A stretch of 60,540 bases of DNA, taken from the NCBI RefSeq assembly GCF_030209835.1, contig NZ_JARVRF010000046.1:1-60540 (forward strand), in the 5' to 3' direction. The notes below the pieces were generated by a model. It searched no databases. It had not been told where the DNA came from and was given only the letters and a program-made list of their open reading frames with translations. The stretch is from Arthrobacter sp. efr-133-R2A-120 (lineage in GTDB: Bacteria > Actinomycetota > Actinomycetes > Actinomycetales > Micrococcaceae). This document shows, one piece after another, positions 43,970 through 51,374 of the stretch; within the stretch, counting starts at the first letter, position 1, and each line of letters opens with the position of its first letter. The translations under genes were made by a program, and so were the position numbers.

Positions 43970-44222
43970 CCCAGTACCCGCGTTCCTGGATTTCACCGCT
44001 GTATCCTCCGGTGGCCACCCGCGCGGCCCCCTCTGGGAAGGTGTTGGAGGAGTACAGCGCCTCAAACCCGCGTGCTTCCGGGTTGACTGCTTCGATCCAG
44101 CGGCCGTGCTCCGCGGGCTCCAAACCAGCCCCGATCAGTGCGTCGCGGTGCTTCTTGAACCAGCGCCGATAGGCCTCGGCGTCGTCCCAATTGGCAATGA
44201 TGACCTGGTTATGAAGCCCTGT
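43970..44222 (-). pseudogene. Aldoxime dehydratase-like fragment
   Basis: The minus strand reads without stop through GLHNQVIIANWDDAEAYRRW, then EHGRWIEAVNPEARGFEALY and SGEIQERGYWG. The E-x-LY ... SGEI-x-E-x-GYWG spacing matches heme aldoxime dehydratases (Oxd family) as I recall them. There is no start codon, and both ends of the protein are lost. The 3' side joins the aldehyde dehydrogenase remnant. Such pairs occur in aldoxime-nitrile pathways, so an old nitrile locus may have been deleted here. Family call rests on memory of the motif. Confidence 0.5.
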
Positions 44223-44690
44223 TTGTCCGTGTGGACGGAGTGCTCACGGGATATCGGTCCGTCTTCTTGTGCACATAGCTCCCACATTCCAGCGGAAGCT
44301 ACTTTCGCCTCACTGAGGAGGACTAAAGAAGACGGTCGTTTTATAACACGGGGCTGGGCTGTCCGCTAATGTCGCATAGGTCGAAAGGAACCTCCCGCGT
44401 ACCACCCGTATAGAGATGCCTTGGAGATAAGGGAAGTCGGCCTTTCACCGCCGCCCGGCCGGAGTGAACCTTGCTTGGTACCAAATCTCAGCAGCGTTGA
44501 GTCAGTAGCGTTAAGACGGTTGTTTAGCCATGGTGTGGGCGAGGCGGTAGGAGTCGGTGCCGGTTTCGATAATGGTGCCGTTGAAAGTCCGCCCGTCCAC
44601 ATCCTGAATCACCAGAACGGCAGCTGAACCGGGCATCGCGGACCGGCCCTCGTCGTCAGGCAAGCAGGACTCGATGGATATGACGCGCTT
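44223..44690. other. Gap without a confident gene
   Basis: No credible coding region. A minus-strand stretch ending near 44520 reads FNGTIIETGTDSYRLAHT, loosely like the C-terminus of an IstB-type transposition ATPase, but too short to call. The rest appears non-coding. Confidence 0.4.
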
Positions 44691-44691
44691 T

Positions 44692-44703
44692 GCAAGCGCT
44701 TGC
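44692..44703. promoter_or_regulatory. LacI operator GCAAGCGCTTGC
   Basis: Perfect 12-bp palindrome with the classical LacI/GalR centre CG, overlapping the -35 of the lacI gene at 44736; autoregulation expected. Confidence 0.7.
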
Positions 44704-44729
44704 GTTAATTGTTGAAATCGCCCTAGTAT
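44700..44729 (+). promoter_or_regulatory. Promoter of a probably leaderless lacI transcript
   Basis: TTGCGT (44700-44705), an 18-bp spacer and TAGTAT (44724-44729) precede the ATG at 44736 by only 6 bp. Transcription would start at or next to the A of the start codon, and no ribosome site is visible. Confidence 0.55.
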
Positions 44730-44735
44730 GGACGC

Positions 44736-45803
44736 ATGACAGTAAGCGTGGAATCGGTCGCGGAAATGGCTGGAGTTTCTGTATCGACGGTCTCTCGTGC
44801 CCTGCGCTCCGTCCCTGGCGTGTCCGCCGCGACTCGCAAGCGCGTGCAAGAGGCTGCCGACGAACTAGGCTATTCGGCGTCTCCGGCTGCTTCGCGGCTG
44901 GCGACGGGCCGGACCATGACAGTAGGCATCGTGGTACCCATCCTGGCGAAGTGGTTCTTCGGAAAGGTCATCGGTGAAGCCACACATACGCTCAGGGAAG
45001 GCGGATTCGATGTGCTCCTTTTCGAACTGGCCACACCTGGGCAGCGGGAGCGGTTCTTTGGTGGCGCGCATCTGCATGGTCGGACTGACGGTGTCATCAT
45101 CATGGCGCTGCAGCCCACGAAGGACGAGTTGGAATCGCTCACTTCGCAGGGTCAGGCAGTGGCGCTGCTGGGTGCGGAAGCGCAGGGCATCGGTTCGGTA
45201 TCCGTGGACAACGTCGGCGCCGGGCGGGCTGCCGTGAGGCATCTGCTCAATCTCGGCCACGAACGGATCGCGTTCATCGGCATCCGTGATGAGGAAGGCA
45301 GCAACCTCGGCGGTGTACCTCCCTTGCAACGGCTGGTGGGCTATCGGGAGGCCCTCTCCGAAGTCGGACTGCCCCGGGACAGCAAGCTTGAACAGTTGGA
45401 TGAGAACAGCGTCGCGGGGGGTGCCGCTGCCATGTCGCGGCTGCTTGTCGCGGAACAGGTCCCGACAGCGGCTTTTGTCGCCTCCGATGAGATGGCCTTC
45501 GGTGTTCTCAAGGTCCTCCGCAAGGCCGGCTTGGACGTTCCACGGGATTTCTCCGTGCTGGGGTTCGACAATCATGAGCTCTGTGACGTCGTGGACCTGA
45601 CAACCATGGACCACGAAGTAGCCGAACAAGGACAGGACGCCGCCCGGATCCTCCTGGACATCCTGAATGGACGGCCCCCTGCCACCCTCGTGTTTCCGGC
45701 ACGCCTGGTTGTGCGGGAGACCACCGCACCTCCCCGTGCCCTGCGCTCAACTGCCAGGATCCCGGATTCTCCTCATTCCGCCGGACGCTCCGGCACCCCC
45801 TGA
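44736..45803 (+). CDS. LacI-family transcriptional regulator
   Basis: 355 aa. HTH is VAEMAGVSVSTVSRALRSV with hinge YSASPAASRLATG. The sensor domain includes IVVPILAKWFFGKVIGEA, HLHGRTDGVIIMAL, LGHERIAFIGI and VLGFDNHELCDVV. It ends with an unstructured Pro/Ser/Arg tail of about 25 residues. Followed after 11 bp by an aldo/keto reductase, probably co-transcribed. It may control that gene and other parts of the sugar cluster, but no second copy of its operator was found by eye. Confidence 0.88.
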   Translation: MTVSVESVAEMAGVSVSTVSRALRSVPGVSAATRKRVQEAADELGYSASPAASRLATGRTMTVGIVVPILAKWFFGKVIGEATHTLREGGFDVLLFELATPGQRERFFGGAHLHGRTDGVIIMALQPTKDELESLTSQGQAVALLGAEAQGIGSVSVDNVGAGRAAVRHLLNLGHERIAFIGIRDEEGSNLGGVPPLQRLVGYREALSEVGLPRDSKLEQLDENSVAGGAAAMSRLLVAEQVPTAAFVASDEMAFGVLKVLRKAGLDVPRDFSVLGFDNHELCDVVDLTTMDHEVAEQGQDAARILLDILNGRPPATLVFPARLVVRETTAPPRALRSTARIPDSPHSAGRSGTP

Positions 45804-45814
45804 AAGGAAACTTC

Positions 45815-46810
45815 ATGCAATACCGCAAACTCGGCACAAGCGGCATGTACGTCAGCGCCATAGCACTGGGCAACTGGGCTACGCATGGCGAAACCGTGGA
45901 CCAGGACCTCGCCACCGAATGCGTCCGCAAGGCGCTGGATCTGGGCATCACCACTTTCGACACCGCGGACGCCTATGCAGGCACCAAGGCCGAATCCATG
46001 CTCGGCGAAGCCCTGAAGGGAGTCCGGCGCGAAGGCGTGGAGCTCATGACCAAGGCGTTCTTCCCCACGGGACCGGGCAAGAACGACCGCGGCCTGTCCC
46101 GCAAGCACGTAATGGAATCCATCAACGGTTCGCTGAGGCGTCTGCAGACGGACTACGTGGACGTTTACCAGGCTCACCGCTATGACTACGAAACCCCGCT
46201 GGAAGAAACCATGGGGGCCTTCGCGGACATCGTCCGCGCCGGTAAAGCCCACTACATCGGCGTGTCCGAATGGACCGTTGAAGAGATCCGGGCCGGCGCA
46301 GCGCTGGCGGCCCAACTGGGCATCGGGCTCGTGTCGAACCAACCGCAGTACAACATGCTGTGGCGCGTGATCGAGCCTGAGGTAGTGCCGGTCTGCGAAG
46401 AGCTCGGGATCACCCAGGTGTGCTGGTCACCGCTGGGCCAAGGGGTGTTGAGCGGCAAATACGGCGCTTCCACGGTTCCAGCCGGCAGCCGTTTCAGCGA
46501 CGATGACGGCGGACTGAAGACCGAGCACAAGTTCATGCAGCCGGAGGTGCTCGAACGCGTGGAGAAGCTCAAGCCGATAGCCCAAGATCTAGGCGTGCCG
46601 TTAGCCACCCTGGCCGTGGCCTGGGTGTTGGCCAACCCGAACGTTTCCGCAGCGATTGTCGGCGCCAGCCGCCCCGAACAGCTCGACGACACAGTCAAAG
46701 CTGCCGAGCTGGTTCTAGGGCGCGAAACGCTTGAACTGATCGACGATACTCTTGGCGACGTCGTGGAGCGCGACCCTGCGAAGGTTGAGTCTTTCCCGGA
46801 GCGGGTTTAG
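45815..46810 (+). CDS. Aldo/keto reductase, voltage-gated K-channel beta-like subgroup
   Basis: 331 aa TIM barrel. Catalytic tetrad positions are visible as DTADAY (Asp, Tyr), LMTKAF (Lys) and YQAHRYDYETP (His). NADPH-binding elements are GVSEW, QPQYNMLWR, WSPLGQGVLSGKY and IVGASRPEQLDD. NADPH-dependent reduction of a sugar or aldehyde is the family activity. GAAAGGAAAC lies upstream of the ATG. The gene is in tandem with the LacI regulator. Confidence 0.88.
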   Translation: MQYRKLGTSGMYVSAIALGNWATHGETVDQDLATECVRKALDLGITTFDTADAYAGTKAESMLGEALKGVRREGVELMTKAFFPTGPGKNDRGLSRKHVMESINGSLRRLQTDYVDVYQAHRYDYETPLEETMGAFADIVRAGKAHYIGVSEWTVEEIRAGAALAAQLGIGLVSNQPQYNMLWRVIEPEVVPVCEELGITQVCWSPLGQGVLSGKYGASTVPAGSRFSDDDGGLKTEHKFMQPEVLERVEKLKPIAQDLGVPLATLAVAWVLANPNVSAAIVGASRPEQLDDTVKAAELVLGRETLELIDDTLGDVVERDPAKVESFPERV

Positions 46811-46989
46811 GCCGGAACTGCCACAACTCATAGAGCCGCGCTGCTAAGGCAGGTTTTTGATGGGGTCCCGGCTGACGGGTCCTTGGGACTGCTCGGAACC
46901 TGTTGCCCTGCCATAGGGCCTCTTTGGACAGATTATCAGAAACCACTTATGTGGCAGCACCGATGCCGCCCGAAAAGAAAGTGAAACTC

Positions 46990-47871
46990 ATGGAAGCATC
47001 ACCATCGGTCTCGCGCCGTGTACTACTCACTGGAGCCAGTGCGGTCGCGCTCGGCGGGTCGATTGCGCTGTCGGGACAGGTCGGGTCCGCCGCGGCAGCT
47101 ACGACCCACCACCACCGATCACGTCACGTTCCGTGACTGCGGTGTAGCGATCAAGAAGTTCAGCAACAGCAACGGCGACTGCTGGTCAGGGTGCCTCGTG
47201 GTTGACGAGCGAAACACTGCGGGATACGGAGCGGGGCGGTAATAGCCCTTGTCACCCAAGCGCCGGACGGCCGCCAGGCCCAGTACCTTTGGTATTCCAC
47301 AGACCGCGGGCGGTCGTTTCAGGCCGGCGGCCCGGCCCCTGTGCTGCCCAACCCGGGAGTGAATGATTTCCGCGATCCCAAAGTGATCTGGGACGCTGAC
47401 TGTGACCGGTGGTTCATGGTCAACGCCGAAGCGCAAAAGCTCGGTTTCTACGCCTCACCGGACCTGCGGTCCTGGCAGCGCGTCGGCGAGTTCCAGCGTA
47501 ACTACTTGGGGGTGCTCGAGTGCCCCGACATCTTTTGTATTACAGCCGACGACGGTACCTCGCACTGGGTCCTCGGTACAAGTGCGAACGGCAAGGGTCG
47601 CGGACTGCCCGCGACGTACGCCTACTGGACTGGAGCCTTCGACGGCAGTTCCTTCACGCCCTACCGTCCCGAGCCGGAATGGCTCGATTATGGCTTTGAC
47701 TTCTACGGAGCAGTGACCTACCCGGTCTTCTTCACCACGGCTCGGCTGGCTTTGTCCGTCGATGGCCGCCATCCACCAGTGCCTGAGCGAATCTTGTTAT
47801 CGTCAACCGAAATTGGAGGGTTCAGGCGGCTTCTTCAAACGACGCCTTTCTGGAGCATGAAGCACGCATAG
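46990..47871 (+). pseudogene. GH32 levan-fructotransferase/levanase-like pseudogene
   Basis: A Tat-like signal (SRRVLLTGASAVALGGSIAL, cut near SAAAA) is followed by a frame jump. The next frame then reads DHVTFRDCGVAIKKF and WSGCLVVDERNTAGYGAG. One base is missing near 47236, after which the third frame gives IALVTQAPDGRQAQYLW, VNDFRDPKVIWDAD, GVLECPDIFCITADDG and PATYAYWTGAFDG. The nucleophile block (WLNDP-type) is deleted between the signal and HVTF, and the match degrades after about 47720. The wording of the motifs is closer to levan fructotransferases than to the other GH32 proteins here. Non-functional. Confidence 0.8.
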
Positions 47872-48260
47872 GGCTGATCTTCCGCGGTCTGCACCACGAC
47901 GAACGAATCCCGTACCCGCCTGTAAAAGTCGTGTCGCTCCACGGCCCCGTAGACCAGTTCTAGGCCGGTGGACTCGGAAGCCATGCGAAGAAATCGGGTC
48001 TGGATTTCAGTCACCGTCGCCGGGTCTCCGTCCGGATGCATGCGCTCAAGCGGATGCTCGACAAAGCTGTCCAACGGAAGAACACTGAGGATCGCCTGTG
48101 CTGCCTGCAGCAGACGAGTTCCTCGAATTTGTATCACGGGGCAGCCGCTCGAATAGGCAGGATAGTTTCTGTCGACCAGGGCAAGCCGATCGCCGTGCCC
48201 CATTTCATCGAGCATCTTCAAGAGCTCTCCGCTGAGCAGCGGGTTGATGTTTCTTAGCAT
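47835..48260 (-). CDS. RbsD/FucU-family sugar mutarotase
   Basis: 141 aa. The family opening MLRNINPLLSGELLKML, then LDEMGHGDRLALVDRNYPA with the catalytic His/Asp region, and the C-terminal YACFMLQKGVV are those of FucU/RbsD. These enzymes interconvert sugar anomers (or pyranose/furanose forms) after uptake; FucU-type is favoured by length and by the Tyr/Arg-rich tail (ERHDFYRRV). Its 3' end overlaps the decayed tail of the GH32 pseudogene. It probably serves the RbsBAC-type importer to the right, though it is on the opposite strand. Confidence 0.85.
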   Translation of the reverse strand: MLRNINPLLSGELLKMLDEMGHGDRLALVDRNYPAYSSGCPVIQIRGTRLLQAAQAILSVLPLDSFVEHPLERMHPDGDPATVTEIQTRFLRMASESTGLELVYGAVERHDFYRRVRDSFVVVQTAEDQPYACFMLQKGVV

Positions 48261-48623
48261 GGATCTTCTTTCGATCTACGAACACGTTGACGACGGCGCT
48301 GAACCCTTTTATGCCCGAAAAGCAACTGCGTCATGGGCGGGTCCCCAGGAAATCCGGCCGATATTGGCCCTGGGGCCTGACTCACTGCCGAGCGAAGCGA
48401 ACGTAACCCGGCAGACCAGCGGGCCTTCTCAGGTAGCGCCTCCCTCCCTCCTCGGCGAACAACATCCCGAAGCTGCCTAAAGTTGCGCCCCGACTTCGGA
48501 ACGGCGGAGGTTTGGAAAATTGCTGACTATAGACAACAGCGCCGGAAGGCCTCTACGCTATCGATATTGTAAATATTCACTCTATCTAACATTCATTTTG
48601 AGTGGAACACAAGGAGGACGTGC
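48261..48623. other. Intergenic region, divergent promoters expected
   Basis: No gene seen. A hairpin CTGCCG (48385-48390) with CGGCAG (48409-48414) encloses AGCGAAGCGA and resembles the elements at 14258. AT-rich sequence from about 48560 (ATATTGTAAATATTCACTC) with CACTC...GAGTG arms precedes the next gene and is a likely promoter/operator zone. Confidence 0.45.
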
Positions 48624-49061
48624 GTGAATAAACTCGTCAGGTCACGGAATATTACTCGGGTGTTGGCGCGCGTTGCCGTCGACGCCGCAGTCGGAAAGTC
48701 CACGGAGATGGGTGTGTGCGTCAGCATCGCAGTGGTCGACAGCGCCGGACACCTTGTGTGTTTCGAACGAATGGACAGTGCGCCCTTTCAGACGGCGAAA
48801 ATCGTAGTTGACAAGGCGTACTCTGTCGCCGGTAACGGCATGGCCACGCACGAGTTCTGGGAAGTTGTCCGTCAGGAGGAAGCCCTGCTGCATGGCGTGG
48901 CCACGATCGAAGGGGCAACCATTATCGGCGGAGGACTACCTGTCCTGCACGACGGCGAACTGATCGGTGCCGTTGGAATCTCCGGAAAGAGCTCCATGAA
49001 CCAGGACCGTGAGATCGCCGAAGCTGCCATCAAGGCTGCTGCAGCTTGCCTGGCGCCCTGA
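48624..49061 (+). CDS. GlcG/HbpS-family protein
   Basis: 145 aa. GlcG/HbpS domain: ARVAVDAAVGKSTEMGVCVS, VVDSAGHLVCFERMDSAPFQ, KAYSVAGNGMATHEF and the glycine-rich GGGLPVLHDGELIGAVGISG. Members bind heme or small carbonyl compounds and often sit in glycolate, propanediol or sugar-oxidation operons; no catalysis is proven for most. GTG 48624 has AAGGAGG six bases upstream. It leads a plus-strand series with an aldo/keto reductase and the RbsBAC importer. Confidence 0.85.
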   Translation: MNKLVRSRNITRVLARVAVDAAVGKSTEMGVCVSIAVVDSAGHLVCFERMDSAPFQTAKIVVDKAYSVAGNGMATHEFWEVVRQEEALLHGVATIEGATIIGGGLPVLHDGELIGAVGISGKSSMNQDREIAEAAIKAAAACLAP

Positions 49062-49153
49062 AGCTTCGATTTCGCGTAGCTCGAGCACACCTTTCCTCGC
49101 AGAACCCCTGCCTCAATGTCCCAATGTAGATGTCCAGCCCCAAGGAGCACTTT

Positions 49154-49999
49154 ATGTCAATTCAGCCAATTCCCGACTTTGCCCTCAACGACGGATCTAC
49201 AATTCCCCAGATCGGCCTGGGCATCTTCGGCCCAAACGACGCCTCTGCCGCCGACACCGTGGCTACGGCACTCAAGCTTGGATACAGGTCATTGGATACG
49301 GCCGAGCAGTACCAAAATGAAACCGGCGTGGGCGAAGGAATCCGCCGCTCCGGTGTCCCTCGGGGCGAAATATACGTCACCACCAAGTTGGGCAATGAAA
49401 GCCACGGCTATGACGCGGCGCGCCGCGGATTCGAAGGCAGCCTTAAGCGGCTCGGCCTCGACTATGTCGATCTCTTCCTGATCCATTGGCCGATGACGAA
49501 GATTGGCAAATACGTCGAGAGCTGGCGGGCACTTGAGCGTCTGCAAGAGGAAGGCCTCGCAAAATCCATCGGCGTCGCAAATTTTCAGATCCACCACCTT
49601 GACCGCCTGATGGCTGAATCAAACGTGGTTCCCGCCGTCAACCAAATCGAGCTCCATCCCGGCCTGCACCAAGCGGAGTTGAAGGCATTCAACACCTCGC
49701 ATTCCATTGCGACGATGGCCTGGTCCCCCTTGGCCGGGAACCCGTTTGCTAACCGCAAGCTGACTGACAGTCCCGTCCTCCGGAAGATCGGCGCGAAATA
49801 CGGGAAGACCGCGGCCCAAGTGATTATCAGATGGCACCTCGACCAAGGAAATGTGGTCATCCCGAAGACCGTGAGTCCCGACCGAATGATCGAGAACACG
49901 CAAGTCTTCGACTTCCAGCTCGAGGAAACCGATCTTGCGGAGATCGCCGCACTTGAGGTGGGGATCCGGAACCCCTACGACCCCGACCTTATGGACTGA
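49154..49999 (+). CDS. Aldo/keto reductase, 2,5-diketogluconate reductase type
   Basis: 281 aa. AKR5-like: IPQIGLGIFGPND, SLDTAEQYQNETGVGEGIRR (Asp and Tyr of the tetrad), VTTKLGNES (Lys), LIHWPMTKIGKY (His), NQIELHPGLHQ and VIPKTVSPDRMIEN. NADPH-dependent reductase of keto-sugars or aldehydes. CAAGGAGC upstream supports ATG 49154. It is placed before a sugar importer and a flavin sugar oxidoreductase, so it may reduce a keto-intermediate of the pathway. Confidence 0.9.
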   Translation: MSIQPIPDFALNDGSTIPQIGLGIFGPNDASAADTVATALKLGYRSLDTAEQYQNETGVGEGIRRSGVPRGEIYVTTKLGNESHGYDAARRGFEGSLKRLGLDYVDLFLIHWPMTKIGKYVESWRALERLQEEGLAKSIGVANFQIHHLDRLMAESNVVPAVNQIELHPGLHQAELKAFNTSHSIATMAWSPLAGNPFANRKLTDSPVLRKIGAKYGKTAAQVIIRWHLDQGNVVIPKTVSPDRMIENTQVFDFQLEETDLAEIAALEVGIRNPYDPDLMD

Positions 50000-50041
50000 G
50001 TGCGCCATAACCACTTTGCGTTGGCTCCTGTAGTTTGCAAC

Positions 50042-50060
50042 ATCAAATAACAGATTTGAT
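50042..50060. promoter_or_regulatory. Inverted repeat ATCAAAT-ATTTGAT
   Basis: Perfect 7-bp arms with a 5-base spacer, in the 140-bp leader before the sugar-binding-protein gene. Operator candidate. Confidence 0.4.
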
Positions 50061-50092
50061 CCGAAGGCTTCCGCTTTCAACAATGTGGAGAT

Positions 50093-50120
50093 AGTGTTAC
50101 TAACCACATCATGTAACACT
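50093..50120. promoter_or_regulatory. Inverted repeat AGTGTTAC-GTAACACT
   Basis: Perfect 8-bp arms separated by 12 bases, 20 bp upstream of the binding-protein ATG. Could be an operator or an RNA hairpin shielding the ribosome site. Confidence 0.5.
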
Positions 50121-50139
50121 CAAAGATGAGGATACAAAA

Positions 50140-51315
50140 ATGATTCAGCGTTCATTGACTGCCAAGCAGTCGAACCGCAAGTGGACCTCCGTTCGAGCAG
50201 CGGCCGTCCTGAGTGCAGGTGTGCTTGCACTCTCCGCGTGCGCCGGAGCCCCAGGAAACGCCGGAGGCTCGAAAGAAAATTATTACCTTCCCGAGAACGT
50301 CGCCCTTTATGCGCCCGACAATGCGACAGTACTCAAACAGGCTCCGGGGAACCCTGTCACAGGACCCGTGACCAAGCAGACGCTGACCCTCCCCTATGCA
50401 GGAGCGTTGCCCGTCGCCGACGGACCCATTGGAGACCCAGCCAAAACCTACACCTTCTGCTTCTCTCAAGGGCTGGCCAACAACCCCTGGTCTACTGCAC
50501 AAAAGGAAAGCCTCATGATCGAGGCCGCCAAGCATCCCAATGTCCAGATCAAGTACACAGAAACGAATGATCCGAGCGAACAAGTCGCTGACCTTCAGTC
50601 CTGCGTGAGCCAGAAGGTCAGCGGCATCCTGGTATTTCCCCAGTCGGTGGGTCCGTTGACTCCCGCCATCGATGCAGTCTGCAAAGCCGGCATTTTCGTC
50701 ATCGGCATGGAACGGACGGTCGACACCGACTGCCCTGATTCTTGGGTCTACCTTGACTACAAGCAAGGTGCTATCCAGATTGCCAATACCATCGGCGAGT
50801 CGCTGAAGGGTAAAGGCACCGTGGTGGAGACGCAAGGAACGATGGGGTCCTCGCCCCAGATTCTGCGCCACGAAGGTTTCATAGCCACCCTGAAGTCCAA
50901 GTATCCGGACATCACGGTGAATGAAACTTCTCCCGGCGACTTCGATCGCACGAAGGCCTATCAGGCTGCACTCAGCTTCCTCCAGTCACCTCAGGGGAAG
51001 AAGATCGACGCCTGGTACACCCAATACAGCGAAATGGCGCTGGGTGTTTACGCCGCGATGCAACAGACGGGCCGGACAGACATTCCTCTCTATACGTGGG
51101 GGGACGACAAGTCCACCACTGCGGCCATCCAGCGCGGAGAAGTCTCGGCCGCTGTTCCCGCGACGCCCCTGCACGCGGATCTGGCCCTTCGAGTAGCCAT
51201 TCAGGCCATTGAGAAAAAGGATTACCCCAAGCGCATCATGCTTGAGCAGCCGCTTCTCCTGACCAAAGACAACGCCCCAGCGTACGACAAGACCACCTGG
51301 GGATCCGCGGGCTAA
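50140..51315 (+). CDS. Sugar-binding lipoprotein of CUT2 class (RbsB-like)
   Basis: 391 aa. Signal and lipobox LSAC (Cys near residue 34), an unusual 75-residue low-complexity/pro-region (YLPENVALYAPDNATVL), then a Peripla_BP_4 domain: FCFSQGLANNPWSTAQKESL, QVADLQSCVSQKVSGILVFP, GMERTVDTDCPDSWVYLDYK and TWGDDKSTTAAIQRGEVSAA. It is longer than ordinary RbsB (about 300 aa) because of the N-terminal extension. The ligand is a monosaccharide, polyol or nucleoside-like molecule. GAGGAT is upstream of the ATG. Confidence 0.85.
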   Translation: MIQRSLTAKQSNRKWTSVRAAAVLSAGVLALSACAGAPGNAGGSKENYYLPENVALYAPDNATVLKQAPGNPVTGPVTKQTLTLPYAGALPVADGPIGDPAKTYTFCFSQGLANNPWSTAQKESLMIEAAKHPNVQIKYTETNDPSEQVADLQSCVSQKVSGILVFPQSVGPLTPAIDAVCKAGIFVIGMERTVDTDCPDSWVYLDYKQGAIQIANTIGESLKGKGTVVETQGTMGSSPQILRHEGFIATLKSKYPDITVNETSPGDFDRTKAYQAALSFLQSPQGKKIDAWYTQYSEMALGVYAAMQQTGRTDIPLYTWGDDKSTTAAIQRGEVSAAVPATPLHADLALRVAIQAIEKKDYPKRIMLEQPLLLTKDNAPAYDKTTWGSAG

Positions 51316-51374
51316 GCGCGGTCTGACCGACCTTTCGCCGTCCAGCAACCGCCGATGCAGGAAAGACAACTCTC

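Noticed and set aside
44511..44849. Minus-strand frame with SYRLAHT resembling an IstB C-terminus
   Set aside because: Only about 20 residues look similar, and it overlaps the promoter and start of the LacI gene; too weak to annotate.
47289..47298. TTTGGTATTCCA-like match to the GntR operator
   Set aside because: It lies inside decayed GH32 coding sequence far from the regulon and is explained by the codons there.
48244..48480. A 78-codon plus-strand frame between the mutarotase and GlcG genes
   Set aside because: No ribosome site or family motif; it overlaps the start of the mutarotase gene.
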